64,000 nt of DNA from the NCBI GenBank assembly GCA_910589035.1, contig CAJUSI010000085.1, forward strand, positions 1 to 64,000. The letters run 5' to 3'. Below, in pieces: positions 26,475-35,181 of the stretch (the first letter of the stretch is position 1; the number at the start of each line of letters is the position of its first letter). Both the position numbers and the translations under genes were made by a program. This DNA comes from an uncultured Acetatifactor sp. (GTDB lineage Bacteria; Bacillota; Clostridia; Lachnospirales; Lachnospiraceae). A model generated the notes under the pieces. It made no database searches, was not told where the DNA came from, and was given only the letters and a program-made list of their open reading frames with translations.

Positions 26475-26543
26475 CCGACTACTTAAAGTATTCGTAACCG
26501 ATTACTTAAAGTATTCGTTTCCGATTACTTAAAGAATTCGTGC
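26475..26543. repeat. Three 23-bp tandem repeats across the 3' end of the SleB-type gene
   Basis: Three consecutive 23-bp units, ccgattacttaaagtattcgt plus two bases, starting at 26475, 26498 and 26521. The third unit holds the last codons and the TAA stop of the hydrolase gene (26525). The outer two are therefore extra copies of the gene's tail, each differing by a few bases. Confidence 0.88.
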
Positions 26544-27223
26544 CCGCCGTGTTTAAACAGATAGGTCAGATGGTTGTCGAACCATTTTACCTTATTGCTG
26601 TCCGCATATTTTCTGGCGACAAAGTACAGAGCTCCCTCTGAAATATCTTCTCCCATCAGTGCGCGCTCCACAGCGCTGACGGTTCCTTCGCTGATTTTGA
26701 CCCGGTAAAAGCTTCCGTTTGCCACCGGAGAGAACTGGGAGATTCCCTTTTCCCGCTGAAAGACTACCTCCGTCACCGTGTCGGGAAAGGCTTCGCTGTT
26801 CATCCGGTTCAGCACCACATTGGCCACCAGAAGCTTTCCGTCCTCATCCTCGCTTCCGGCTTCCGCCTCCACGATCCGCAGCAGGGTCTCCAGATCCTCC
26901 TCCGACAGACGGTATACATATTTCATTTCCAGAACGGAATATCCCACGATCCGCTGTCCGGATACGGCAATATCGACAATTCCCAATCCCTTCTTTCCTT
27001 CGTCCTGCTTCCGCCCTGCCTTTCCCGGCACGGCAGTCTCCGCCTCTCCCGTCAGGGCCGTCTCCATTTCCTCCGCCTTCTCCTCCACCATGTCAAGTTC
27101 CAGCCTGATTGTCATAACGGGCCTGGAAATCAGCCTGGCCGCATCCATTCCTTTCACGCACAGAGAGCAGGCCATGAACACAGCGCCTGCCAGCACCAAT
27201 AAACTCACCGCTTTTTTATACAT
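26525..27223 (-). CDS. Cell-wall hydrolase of the SleB (Hydrolase_2) family
   Basis: About 233 residues with an N-terminal signal or membrane anchor (MYKKAVSLLVLAGAVFMACSL), a linker, then a Hydrolase_2 domain: LLRIVEAEAGSEDEDGKLLVANVVLNR with the probable catalytic Glu, and FQREKGISQFSPV. SleB relatives are lytic transglycosylases acting on spore cortex or cell wall. ATG 27223 follows AAGGGA; the frame continues upstream to 27403 but those residues look unrelated. It lies next to the GH25 lysozyme, separated by that gene's terminator. Confidence 0.82.
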   Translation of the reverse strand: MYKKAVSLLVLAGAVFMACSLCVKGMDAARLISRPVMTIRLELDMVEEKAEEMETALTGEAETAVPGKAGRKQDEGKKGLGIVDIAVSGQRIVGYSVLEMKYVYRLSEEDLETLLRIVEAEAGSEDEDGKLLVANVVLNRMNSEAFPDTVTEVVFQREKGISQFSPVANGSFYRVKISEGTVSAVERALMGEDISEGALYFVARKYADSNKVKWFDNHLTYLFKHGGHEFFK

Positions 27224-27392
27224 ACCTTCAGTCCCTTCCCATCCAGGCTCGGATTTCAAATGCCTGTCCATATCAATATATGAGACAACATTCGAAAATA
27301 TGTTACCCATAAAGATCCGAATCCCGGCTTCCGGAACTGCCTCACAAGCCTTCCTGCATGTCAGCGCGGCCGGTTGACTGGAGGATAGCCGT

Positions 27393-27435
27393 AAAAAAGT
27401 CATGTCCTGAACCGTAGTCCGGTCAGGACATGACT
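27393..27435 (-). terminator. Terminator of the GH25 gene
   Basis: A 13-bp perfect stem AGTCATGTCCTGA / TCAGGACATGACT followed on the minus strand by TTTTTT, 14 bases after the gene's stop. Confidence 0.93.
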
Positions 27436-27448
27436 GAAAGGAGAAATT

Positions 27449-28549
27449 CTATTTTTCCGCATAATTGATAAAACTGATATTCATATCCACGTAACCTGTA
27501 ATTCCGTCCACCGCTCCCTCGAAACTATACTGCCACATGGCAAATTTATAGGGATAATCCGGAATGTCCGCCGCCTGGGAGAGCCACACATCATAGGCGG
27601 TAAGCTTTGACATATCTATCTCCTTGATCAGCCACTCCTTGTTGCCGTAGATCATGGTCTTATAGCCCGCCTCGGCGATTCTGTCCAGGAAGGCCTTGGT
27701 GATTGCCGTCTTCTCTGCTCTGGTCAGGGAATCCGTTCTGGCCGTGTCATTCTCGATCTTCTCCATATCGAAGGCCACCGGATAGGTGAGCTGGTACTCT
27801 CCCAGATTCTCTATCACCAGATCGGCCTCCTCCACCGCCTCATCCGTGGTAACCGCCTGGGAAAAGAAGTACACTCCCACATCCAGTCCCGCCTCAGTGG
27901 CCCGCTGCAGATTATCGCTGAAGCTGTCATCCAGATTCAGCTGTCCCGTGCCATAACCCCTGCTCCCCACGCGCAGCATGACAAAATCAATCCCGGCCCT
28001 CTTCACCCTTCCGAAATCCACATAGTCCTGAAGCTTGGAAATATCCACTCCCACAAAGGATGTCTGCTTTCCGTTCTCGTAATACTTCATCAGATCGGAC
28101 TGGCACACAAGCTTTGTAAAATCATATTCATGCTTGGGCAGATAGGGACTGATCAGCACCCACTCCTCCTCGCCGTTGGCATACTTTATCAGGGTATGCT
28201 TCCCGTCCGTTGAAGGGTCGTTCTCCACCGTGGCCTCCGGCTCCTCCGTGGGCTCGGGTTCCTCCGTGGATTCAGGATACATCTCCCAGAAATCAAAATC
28301 ATCCGGATGGGCGGAGCCCGCACTGCTAATGATCTCTTCCGTATCCGGATATTGTGAACCCGATGAGGTAATGTCTTCGGTACTTCCGGGCTGCGTCTGC
28401 TCCTGTCCGGTCTGATTATTTCGGCCGGATTTATTAAACAGCAGCACCAGAACCAGAATCAGGGCCACAAAAAAGGTCACCGCCAAAATAGCCATTACCA
28501 CTGTGGGCGTCAGATTGGAATGATCGTCAAAATCCTCCGGCATTTTCAT
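27449..28549 (-). CDS. Membrane-anchored GH25 lysozyme-like muramidase
   Basis: A 366-residue protein: short cytoplasmic start, one transmembrane helix (VVMAILAVTFFVALILVLVLLF), an acidic Glu/Pro/Ser linker, then a GH25 catalytic domain from about residue 165. GH25 marks: GVDISKLQDYVDF, VMLRVGSRGYG, and the catalytic acid pair in PVAFDMEKI; the closing WQYSF block is present. It cleaves the MurNAc-GlcNAc bond in peptidoglycan. AGGAAAGGG precedes the ATG. It follows the rnf operon by about 100 bases and ends in a strong terminator, so it may receive rnf read-through. Confidence 0.9.
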   Translation of the reverse strand: MKMPEDFDDHSNLTPTVVMAILAVTFFVALILVLVLLFNKSGRNNQTGQEQTQPGSTEDITSSGSQYPDTEEIISSAGSAHPDDFDFWEMYPESTEEPEPTEEPEATVENDPSTDGKHTLIKYANGEEEWVLISPYLPKHEYDFTKLVCQSDLMKYYENGKQTSFVGVDISKLQDYVDFGRVKRAGIDFVMLRVGSRGYGTGQLNLDDSFSDNLQRATEAGLDVGVYFFSQAVTTDEAVEEADLVIENLGEYQLTYPVAFDMEKIENDTARTDSLTRAEKTAITKAFLDRIAEAGYKTMIYGNKEWLIKEIDMSKLTAYDVWLSQAADIPDYPYKFAMWQYSFEGAVDGITGYVDMNISFINYAEK

Positions 28550-28657
28550 TGCCCTTTCCTCCTCGTATCATATTTACAGCCGGCAGGCTTTCCGCCGCTT
28601 CCGGCAGACCCGGGCGGTCACATCCGATTCCGGCAGACCGCCGCAGATTGCATCGTT

Positions 28658-29455
28658 TCAGACAGCATCGATGCATTTCCTGGGACATTTATCCCTGCAT
28701 GCGCCGCAGCCCGTACATTTCTCCTGATCGATGACCGCATGAAAGTCCTTCACGGTCACTGCCTGGCTGGGGCAATTCTTTACACACAGGCCGCATCCGA
28801 TGCATCCTGCCTGGCAGGCCTTCATGGTGACCGGCCCCTTATCTGCGGAGCTGCATGCCACCGCGTATTTCGCCCTATATGGAATCAGCGAAATCAGATG
28901 CTTGGGACAGGCCTCCACGCACTTTCCGCAGGCCTTGCAGGCCTCTTTATCCACAACCGCAACGCCGTTCACCACATGAATGGCGTCAAACGGGCAGGCC
29001 TTCACACAGCTGCCGAACCCCAGACAGCCTGCGCTGCAGGTCTTCGGTCCCCCGCCCGGCACAAAGGACATGATGCGGCAATCCTCCTGTCCGCAATAAT
29101 CATAATCCTGTTTTGCCTTCCTGCAGTCTCCCGTACAGGCCACATAAGCGACCATTTTCTCGGCAGAGCCTGCCTCCACTCCCATGATAGCGGCAATTTT
29201 CGCGCCTGCGGCAGCTCCTCCTACGGGGCAGGCGTTTACAGGTGCCTCCCCCTTTGCGATGGCCGCCGCCAGACCGGAACAGCCCGCATAGCCGCAGCCT
29301 CCGCAGTTATTGCCCGGCAGCGCCGCCAGCACGGCTTCCTCTTTTTTATTCGTCTTCACCTGAAACAGAATCCCGGCAGCGCCCAGGAAAAGCCCTACAA
29401 AGACGCCCACCGCACCCACTACCGCGGTGGCGGCAAGAATGTTCATCATATTCAT
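28658..29455 (-). CDS. rnfB: Rnf complex subunit B (iron-sulfur ferredoxin-like)
   Basis: Electron-input subunit of the ferredoxin:NAD+ oxidoreductase. An N-terminal helix anchors it. A four-Cys cluster site follows (NNCGGCGYAGC and the later ACPVGG), then several 4Fe-4S ferredoxin motifs (CVKACPFDAI, CKACGKCVEACP, CIGCGLCVKNCP, CTGCGACRDKCP). ATG 29455 has AAAGGGG 8 bases upstream; the GTG 9 bases earlier is less likely. Last gene of the operon. Confidence 0.95.
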   Translation of the reverse strand: MNMMNILAATAVVGAVGVFVGLFLGAAGILFQVKTNKKEEAVLAALPGNNCGGCGYAGCSGLAAAIAKGEAPVNACPVGGAAAGAKIAAIMGVEAGSAEKMVAYVACTGDCRKAKQDYDYCGQEDCRIMSFVPGGGPKTCSAGCLGFGSCVKACPFDAIHVVNGVAVVDKEACKACGKCVEACPKHLISLIPYRAKYAVACSSADKGPVTMKACQAGCIGCGLCVKNCPSQAVTVKDFHAVIDQEKCTGCGACRDKCPRKCIDAV

Positions 29456-29470
29456 CCATACCACCCCTTT

Positions 29471-30061
29471 CTACAGCAAACCCGAAAATCCGCAGAAGGC
29501 AATGGCCATCAGCCCCGCCGTCAGCAGCACTGTGGGCATTCCCTTAAACGCCCCAGGTATATCATTATATTCCAGCTTCTCGCGGATTCCCGCCAGAATG
29601 ACTATGGCGACGGTAAAGCCCACCGCCGTTGCAAAACCGTTCACAATGCCCGTCAGTATCCCATACTCCTTCTGCACGTTGGTAATTGCTACTCCCAGCA
29701 CCGCACAGTTGGTGGTAATCAGGGGCAGATAAATTCCCAGCGCCTCATACAGGGAGGGCATGGATTTTCGGAGAAACATCTCCACAAACTGCACCAGCGC
29801 CGCGATCACCAGTATGAATACAATGGTCTTCAGATACTCCACATGGAATCTGACCAGTATATATTTGTAGATGACTCCCGACACCGCACTGGCAAGCGTG
29901 ATGACAAAAATCACCGCAGCCCCCATTCCGGCGGCAGTGTTCGTCTTTCTGGAAACCCCCAGGAAAGGGCACAGGCCCAGGAACTGGCTGAGCACCACAT
30001 TGCTCACCAGGGAGGAGCCGATCAAAATCACAAGCAATTCCTTTATATTATCCATTACCAT
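29471..30061 (-). CDS. rnfA: Rnf complex subunit A
   Basis: Integral membrane subunit, 196 residues with six helices and the RnfA/NqrE block VLSQFLGLCPFLGVS plus TTNCAVLGVAI. The conserved Cys residues in these two half-repeats hold the membrane 2Fe-2S centre in the related Nqr and Rnf structures. Its ATG directly follows the rnfE stop, with GGAGG inside rnfE. Confidence 0.95.
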   Translation of the reverse strand: MVMDNIKELLVILIGSSLVSNVVLSQFLGLCPFLGVSRKTNTAAGMGAAVIFVITLASAVSGVIYKYILVRFHVEYLKTIVFILVIAALVQFVEMFLRKSMPSLYEALGIYLPLITTNCAVLGVAITNVQKEYGILTGIVNGFATAVGFTVAIVILAGIREKLEYNDIPGAFKGMPTVLLTAGLMAIAFCGFSGLL

Positions 30062-30862
30062 TTATTTGTCCTCCTCCAGATACACCGGCTTAGTCAACGC
30101 CACTTTTCCTTTGGAAGCAGGCTCTGTCCCTGCTTTCGCGCTCCTTCCGTCATCCCCATGCGCTTCTTCCGCCTTATAAAAGCTCTTCGTGCAGCCCTTC
30201 CGGTCCTTGCAGTTCATACAATCCTCGCTGCAGCCCGAGCCGATTTTCTCATAGCTCCTGCCCGCCTTCTTCCGCACATTCCGGATATGGTTCTGCAGGG
30301 CCGTCAGTACGGCAAGGACAAAGAACGCACCGGGGGCCTGGCCGAAAATGCGTATGGGCACAAAGGATTCCGGCATAAGGGCAAGTCCGAACAGCTCACC
30401 CGCTCCCAGGATCTCCCGTACCGCACCGATGCAGGTTAAGGCAAAGGAGAAGCCAAGACCCATGCCGATTCCGTCGAACAGGGAGGCAATGGCCGTGTTG
30501 GAGTAGGCATAGCTCTCCGCACGTCCCAGAATAATACAGTTCACCACAATCAGCGGAATATAAACGCCCAGGGACTTGTTCAGGGAAGGTATATATGCCT
30601 CAAGCAGAAGCTCCACCGCCGTCACAAAGGAGGCGATGATCACAATAAATGCCGGAATCCGCACCCGGTTGGGAATCACCTTCCTGAGCAGGGAGATAAT
30701 CAGATTGCTGAGCGCCAGGACAGCCATGGTAGTCAGCCCCATCCCCAGTCCGTTCATGGCCGAGGTAGTGACGGCCAGCGTGGGGCACATTCCCAGCATC
30801 AGCACAAAAGTTGGATTCTCTTTTAATATTCCGTTGTAAAGCCGCTCTCCTGCCTTATTCAT
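30062..30862 (-). CDS. rnfE: Rnf complex subunit E with Cys-rich C-terminal tail
   Basis: Integral membrane subunit paired with RnfA: six helices, NPTFVLMLGMCPTLAVTTSA and PLIVVNCIILGRAESYA carry the conserved Cys positions. The core ends near residue 200. About 65 further residues follow, with C211, C215, C218 and C224 spaced Cx3Cx2Cx5C, then a low-complexity charged end. ATG 30862 has GGAGG 8 bases upstream; the GTG at 30871 is a weaker alternative. It overlaps the rnfG stop by 8 bases. Confidence 0.94.
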   Translation of the reverse strand: MNKAGERLYNGILKENPTFVLMLGMCPTLAVTTSAMNGLGMGLTTMAVLALSNLIISLLRKVIPNRVRIPAFIVIIASFVTAVELLLEAYIPSLNKSLGVYIPLIVVNCIILGRAESYAYSNTAIASLFDGIGMGLGFSFALTCIGAVREILGAGELFGLALMPESFVPIRIFGQAPGAFFVLAVLTALQNHIRNVRKKAGRSYEKIGSGCSEDCMNCKDRKGCTKSFYKAEEAHGDDGRSAKAGTEPASKGKVALTKPVYLEEDK

Positions 30863-31478
30863 TGCCGTCACCTCCCTCCGTCAAAGCCTGCGCCGCCTTA
30901 AGTCCCCCGTTTACCGCATTGGTAACCGCACTTGTGGTAATGGTGGCACCGGCAATGGCATCGATTTCATTTTCTGCAGACGCTCCCGATTTCGTATAGA
31001 CAAAGCCTTCCGCCTTCTTCTGATGGAACTGGGGAACCAGCACGTCTTCTGCAAGCATTCCCAGTCCCGGTGTCTCCGATATCTCCAGTATGGAGATATC
31101 GTTGAGGCTTCCGTCCAGCGTAACTCCCAGGTACAGCACAATATTTCCCCCGTACCCCTGTGTGGAAACGGATTCCACCACATATCCCAGCAGGCCGCCG
31201 TTCCCGTCCAGTGCCCGGTAAACATCTCCCAGCTTTACGCCCATGCCGGAAAGCTCCAGCGCCAGCTCTTCATCCGGGGTGTACTCCAGCTTCTCAAAAT
31301 CAGAGGCGGTCTCAAACACCGCTCCGCATGCCTCCTGCACGGCCTTTTCCTCCTGAAGGCGGATGGGCTCCCTGGTCAGTTCGTTGACCACGCCCAGAAG
31401 CAGTCCGGCAATCAATGTAATGGCAAAGAGAATTCCCGCTTCCCTCAGCATCGTTCCCATATCACTCTTATTTCTCAC
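30855..31478 (-). CDS. rnfG: Rnf complex subunit G (covalent FMN)
   Basis: One N-terminal transmembrane helix and an extracytoplasmic FMN-binding domain. The flavinylation motif appears as AGATITT (176-182), with Thr182 the expected FMN attachment site. The start GTG 31478 is set by GGGAGGG 7 bases upstream, and it overlaps the rnfD stop by 11 bases. The longer frame to 31532 lies inside rnfD and is rejected. Confidence 0.93.
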   Translation of the reverse strand: MRNKSDMGTMLREAGILFAITLIAGLLLGVVNELTREPIRLQEEKAVQEACGAVFETASDFEKLEYTPDEELALELSGMGVKLGDVYRALDGNGGLLGYVVESVSTQGYGGNIVLYLGVTLDGSLNDISILEISETPGLGMLAEDVLVPQFHQKKAEGFVYTKSGASAENEIDAIAGATITTSAVTNAVNGGLKAAQALTEGGDGNE

Positions 31479-32427
31479 GGCGCTTCCCTCCCTTCCGGTA
31501 ACCGAAGGCAACAGGCCTGGTATATTTCTCAATCAGAGGCGTCAGAAGATTCCCCAGAATAATCGCATAGGATACCCCCTCCGCCCCGGGACCGAATATA
31601 CGGAAAATTCCTGTCATCAATCCCAGGAAAATCCCGAACACATACTGTCCCTTTGCCGTAATGGGCCTGGTCACATAGTCTGTCGCCATGAAAAAGGCTC
31701 CCAGCATCAGGCCGCCTCCGGAAAGCTGGGCACACAGATAGGCGGGATTCATACCGTGTCCTCCAAAAACAATGACAAAAAGAAGGAAGGTTATTATGTA
31801 GCTGCCCGGAATCCGAAGGTCTATCACCCCAAACAATAGCAGCAGGCAGGCTCCGATCAGGATGGCAATCATGGAGGTCTCGCCTATGGTTCCGCCTGTG
31901 CGGCCCACCACCATATCAAACAGATCGACCTGCTCCCCCGCCTTCAGCGCCGCCAGCGGCGTTGCCCCTGTATAAGCGTCGCATTCAAAGGCCGTCATGG
32001 CTGTCGGAAAGGAAATCAGCAGAAAGCATCTTGCCGCAAGGGCGGGATTCATAAAATTCTGTCCCAGCCCCCCAAACAGCATCTTCACTGCCAGAATGGC
32101 AAATACACCGCCCAGCGCAGCCATCCACAGCGGAATGCCCACCGGCAGATTCAGCGCCAGCAGAAGGCCCGTGACCACTGCGGAAAGATCAGTAACCGTC
32201 AGCCTCCCCAGAGCTTCCCTCTTCCACCTGAGGAGCCCGAATAAAAATTCCGTTAAAACCGTACTCCCAATCGTCGTCAGAATCACCAGAAATGCCCGGA
32301 ATCCGAAATTGTAAACTCCGAAACCGGCGGCCGGCATCAGAGCCACAATCACCGCCAGCATCAGCCCGTTGGTGGTCACTTTGGAACGAATGTGAGGATT
32401 GGATGATACTTTATACAATTCGCTCAT
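31468..32427 (-). CDS. rnfD: Rnf complex subunit D (covalent FMN, membrane)
   Basis: Integral membrane subunit of 319 residues with about nine helices and the FMN-binding motif TGATPL (153-158, Thr156). Related to NqrB and part of the ion-translocating path. Block GGLGQNFMNPALAARCFLLISF is characteristic. It starts 15 bases after rnfC. Confidence 0.95.
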   Translation of the reverse strand: MSELYKVSSNPHIRSKVTTNGLMLAVIVALMPAAGFGVYNFGFRAFLVILTTIGSTVLTEFLFGLLRWKREALGRLTVTDLSAVVTGLLLALNLPVGIPLWMAALGGVFAILAVKMLFGGLGQNFMNPALAARCFLLISFPTAMTAFECDAYTGATPLAALKAGEQVDLFDMVVGRTGGTIGETSMIAILIGACLLLLFGVIDLRIPGSYIITFLLFVIVFGGHGMNPAYLCAQLSGGGLMLGAFFMATDYVTRPITAKGQYVFGIFLGLMTGIFRIFGPGAEGVSYAIILGNLLTPLIEKYTRPVAFGYRKGGKRREK

Positions 32428-32442
32428 GGTTTCTCTCCTACC

Positions 32443-33759
32443 TTATTTTTTTCTTTTGGCCAGCAGAATTTTACGCATGGATTTGATCTGCTGTGTCAGA
32501 TGTCTCTTCGCCGGACAGATAAAGCTGCAGCAGCCGCATTCGCAGCACTCCATGCCGTAATTTTCCAGAAATGCCTTCTCGTCATTATGCTCCGCATAGT
32601 CCGCCAGCCTGCTGGGAATGACCCTTCCGGGACATACCTCCACACAGCGCCCGCAGTTGATGCAGGGTCCCGGCTCCATGGCGGACACCTCATCCCTGGA
32701 CAGCGCCAGCAGAGCCGTTGAATTCTTGGTAGTCGGCACATTCAGGTCAAACATGGCAAAGCCCATCATGGGGCCTCCGCATATGATCTTCTCCGGTTTC
32801 CCCATAAGCCCTCCTGCTGCTTCCAGCAGCTCCTGATAGCTCGTTCCGATCCGCACCCGGAAGTTTGCGGGATTTCTGACGCCATCCCCCGTAACGGTAA
32901 CGATGCGCTCCGTCAGAGGCCTGCCCTCCGTCACTGCCCTGTATACGGCCACAATGGTATCCACATTGTTTACCACGCATCCCGCATCCGCCGGCAGCAT
33001 GGCGGAATTAATCCTCCTGCCGGTGACGGCGTAGATCAGCTGGCGCTCCCCGCCCTGGGGATACTTCGTCTTCAGTGCCTTCACGCTGATACCTGGTTCG
33101 TCCCGGACAAGATTCCTCAGGAGGGAAATGCAGTCCGGTTTATTGTCCTCCACCGCAAGGATGCCATGGGCATTGGGAAAAAGCCTCAGCATGATCTTCA
33201 GACCGCCCACCAGCTTCTCCGGTTCCTCCAGCATCCGACGGTAATCCGAGGTCAAATAGGGTTCGCATTCCGCGCAGTTGGCAATCATATATTCGATCTT
33301 TTCCGGCTCCTTTGGTGAAGCCTTCACATGCGTGGGAAATCCCGCGCCCCCCATGCCCACAATTCCGGCATCCCGGATCATGGAGACAATCTCCTCACAC
33401 CCCAGCTTCTCCGGATCCCTTCTGGGCTGCACTTCCGCTTCCTCATACAGACCGTCATTCTCCACCACAATACTCATCACCATGTCCCCGGCAGCCACCC
33501 GTCTGGGCTCTATGGTTTTGACCGTGCCTGACACGGACGCATGAACGGGAGCGGATACAAATCCGCCGCTCTCGGCAATCATCTGCCCTGCCAGCACCCG
33601 ATCCCCTCTGGCCACTATGGGCTTCGCAGGCGCGCCGATATGCTGCGACAGGGGATATACCAGCTCCCCGCCCGGCAGAATATCGCGAATCGCTCTGCTC
33701 GCGGACATTTCCTTCCCTTCGTAAGGATGTATACCGCCCTTAAAAGTCAACTTCGCCAT
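32443..33759 (-). CDS. rnfC: Rnf complex subunit C (NADH-reactive, Fe-S)
   Basis: First gene of rnfCDGEAB. A 438-residue soluble subunit with the NADH/FMN-binding block GMGGAGFPTHVK and GGPMMGFAM. Two 4Fe-4S motifs lie near the C-terminus (CINCGRCVEVCP and CCECGCCSFICP). Residues from about 10 (GIHPYEGK) match the family start. In acetogenic and fermentative clostridia the complex moves Na+ or H+ outward while passing electrons from ferredoxin to NAD+. The short form lacks the long Ala-rich tail of proteobacterial RnfC. Confidence 0.95.
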   Translation of the reverse strand: MAKLTFKGGIHPYEGKEMSASRAIRDILPGGELVYPLSQHIGAPAKPIVARGDRVLAGQMIAESGGFVSAPVHASVSGTVKTIEPRRVAAGDMVMSIVVENDGLYEEAEVQPRRDPEKLGCEEIVSMIRDAGIVGMGGAGFPTHVKASPKEPEKIEYMIANCAECEPYLTSDYRRMLEEPEKLVGGLKIMLRLFPNAHGILAVEDNKPDCISLLRNLVRDEPGISVKALKTKYPQGGERQLIYAVTGRRINSAMLPADAGCVVNNVDTIVAVYRAVTEGRPLTERIVTVTGDGVRNPANFRVRIGTSYQELLEAAGGLMGKPEKIICGGPMMGFAMFDLNVPTTKNSTALLALSRDEVSAMEPGPCINCGRCVEVCPGRVIPSRLADYAEHNDEKAFLENYGMECCECGCCSFICPAKRHLTQQIKSMRKILLAKRKK

Positions 33760-33909
33760 ATTTTCTTAAGTCCTTTCTCCAAGATTCACTTCTGTCTTTA
33801 TCCGTAAGATAAATATACTATTTTTTTTCACAAAATACTACTGTAAATTTTATTTTTATGGTATTATATGAAAAGAAAAGTAGTGTAAAATTTGGAAACG
33901 GAGACTGGT

Positions 33910-35013
33910 ATGAGAATTTCTCGGGAAACACTGGACAATTTTTCTATCGCCTATCCCCTGGACAGGCTTGCACCGTTGGAGCGCGTTCTCTTTATCGACA
34001 TCGAAACCACCGGCTTTACTGCAAAATCCTCCTGTCTGTATCTGATAGGCTGCGCCTATTTTCTGGCAGGAAAATGGCAGACGATACAATGGATGGCAGA
34101 GAGCTGCGAACAGGAGACCAGCGTTATAAAGGCATTTTTTGAATTTGCCAGGCCCTATCGTTATCTGCTCCATTTTAACGGCAATAATTTTGACCTGCCC
34201 TTTATTCTCCAGAAATGTGCCCAGCATTCGCTGCCCTTTCATTTTGAGGACTTTCAGGGGATTGATCTGTACCGCCGGATTGCTCCCTATAAATATTTTC
34301 TGCGCCTTCCCAACTGCAAGCAGAAAACCCTGGAACAGTTTCTGAATATCAACCGCCAGGATGTGTTTTCCGGTGCGGAGCTGATCGGAATCTATCACGA
34401 TTATATCCGGAATCCCTCCGAGTTTGCAGAGAACTCTCTCTTCCTTCACAATGCGGATGATCTGAAGGGAATGCTGGAAGCTCTTCCGGTGCTGGCATAT
34501 TACGATTTATTCAATCAGCCCATCCGGGCCAAAAAGGTGCAGGCAAATTATTATAAGGATATCAGCGGCAGCCGGCGCAGGGAGCTGATTATCCTGTTTG
34601 ATCTGGATAATCCCCTGCCCAGGCCCATAACCACACATGTGAACAACTGCATTTTCCGGGGCGACGGGTCGGAATGTTCCCTCAAAATTCCTATTTTCGA
34701 GGGGGAACTGAAATACTTTTATTCCAATTATCAGGATTATTATTACCTCCCCGACGAGGATGTGGCTCTCCATAAATCCGTGGCAGGCTTTGTGGACAGG
34801 GCCTGCCGTATCCCTGCCTCCGCCGCCAACTGCTATACGCGCAAGCATTCCTCCTATCTGCCCCAGTGGGATTTCCTGTTCACACCCTTTTTCAAAAGGG
34901 ATTATCAGAGCCGTGAGCTTTTCTTTGAATTGACGGACGAGATAAAAAGGAACAGGGAGGTATTCTCCAGATACGCCTCCCATGTGCTGAATATGATGGC
35001 CTCCTCCTTTTAA
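33910..35013 (+). CDS. YprB-type DnaQ-fold exonuclease-like protein
   Basis: About 367 residues. The N-terminal half is an RNase H-like 3'-5' exonuclease fold with the acidic motifs FIDIETTGF (Exo I), FNGNNFDLPFI (Exo II) and HNADDLKG (Exo III, DEDDh type). The C-terminal half is unassigned. This matches the YprB ribonuclease H-like family, whose substrate is unknown. ATG 33910 has GGAG 6 bases upstream. Single plus-strand gene, divergent from rnfC. Confidence 0.85.
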   Translation: MRISRETLDNFSIAYPLDRLAPLERVLFIDIETTGFTAKSSCLYLIGCAYFLAGKWQTIQWMAESCEQETSVIKAFFEFARPYRYLLHFNGNNFDLPFILQKCAQHSLPFHFEDFQGIDLYRRIAPYKYFLRLPNCKQKTLEQFLNINRQDVFSGAELIGIYHDYIRNPSEFAENSLFLHNADDLKGMLEALPVLAYYDLFNQPIRAKKVQANYYKDISGSRRRELIILFDLDNPLPRPITTHVNNCIFRGDGSECSLKIPIFEGELKYFYSNYQDYYYLPDEDVALHKSVAGFVDRACRIPASAANCYTRKHSSYLPQWDFLFTPFFKRDYQSRELFFELTDEIKRNREVFSRYASHVLNMMASSF

Positions 35014-35068
35014 GGCAGGCCGGATTCCGGTTCCGTGCTGTGTGCCACAAATTAAGAACAAAGTAACA

Positions 35069-35095
35069 GGCGGCTGTTTTGAATGAACAGCCGCC
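35069..35095. terminator. Hairpin between convergent yprB-like and cheR genes
   Basis: A perfect 10-bp stem GGCGGCTGTT / AACAGCCGCC around a short loop lies between the two converging stops. The T content after it is low on both strands, so it is a probable but weak bidirectional terminator. Confidence 0.5.
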
Positions 35096-35181
35096 CTTTG
35101 ATCGATTGCCCTTTGATTTATCCCCGCATGTAATTCATCAAGTGCCGTAAACGGATCCATTCCGCAGAAAACAGGCATTCT

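Noticed and set aside
28520..30439. 639-codon plus-strand ORF
   Set aside because: Lies opposite rnfB, rnfA and rnfE, all of which carry unmistakable motifs.
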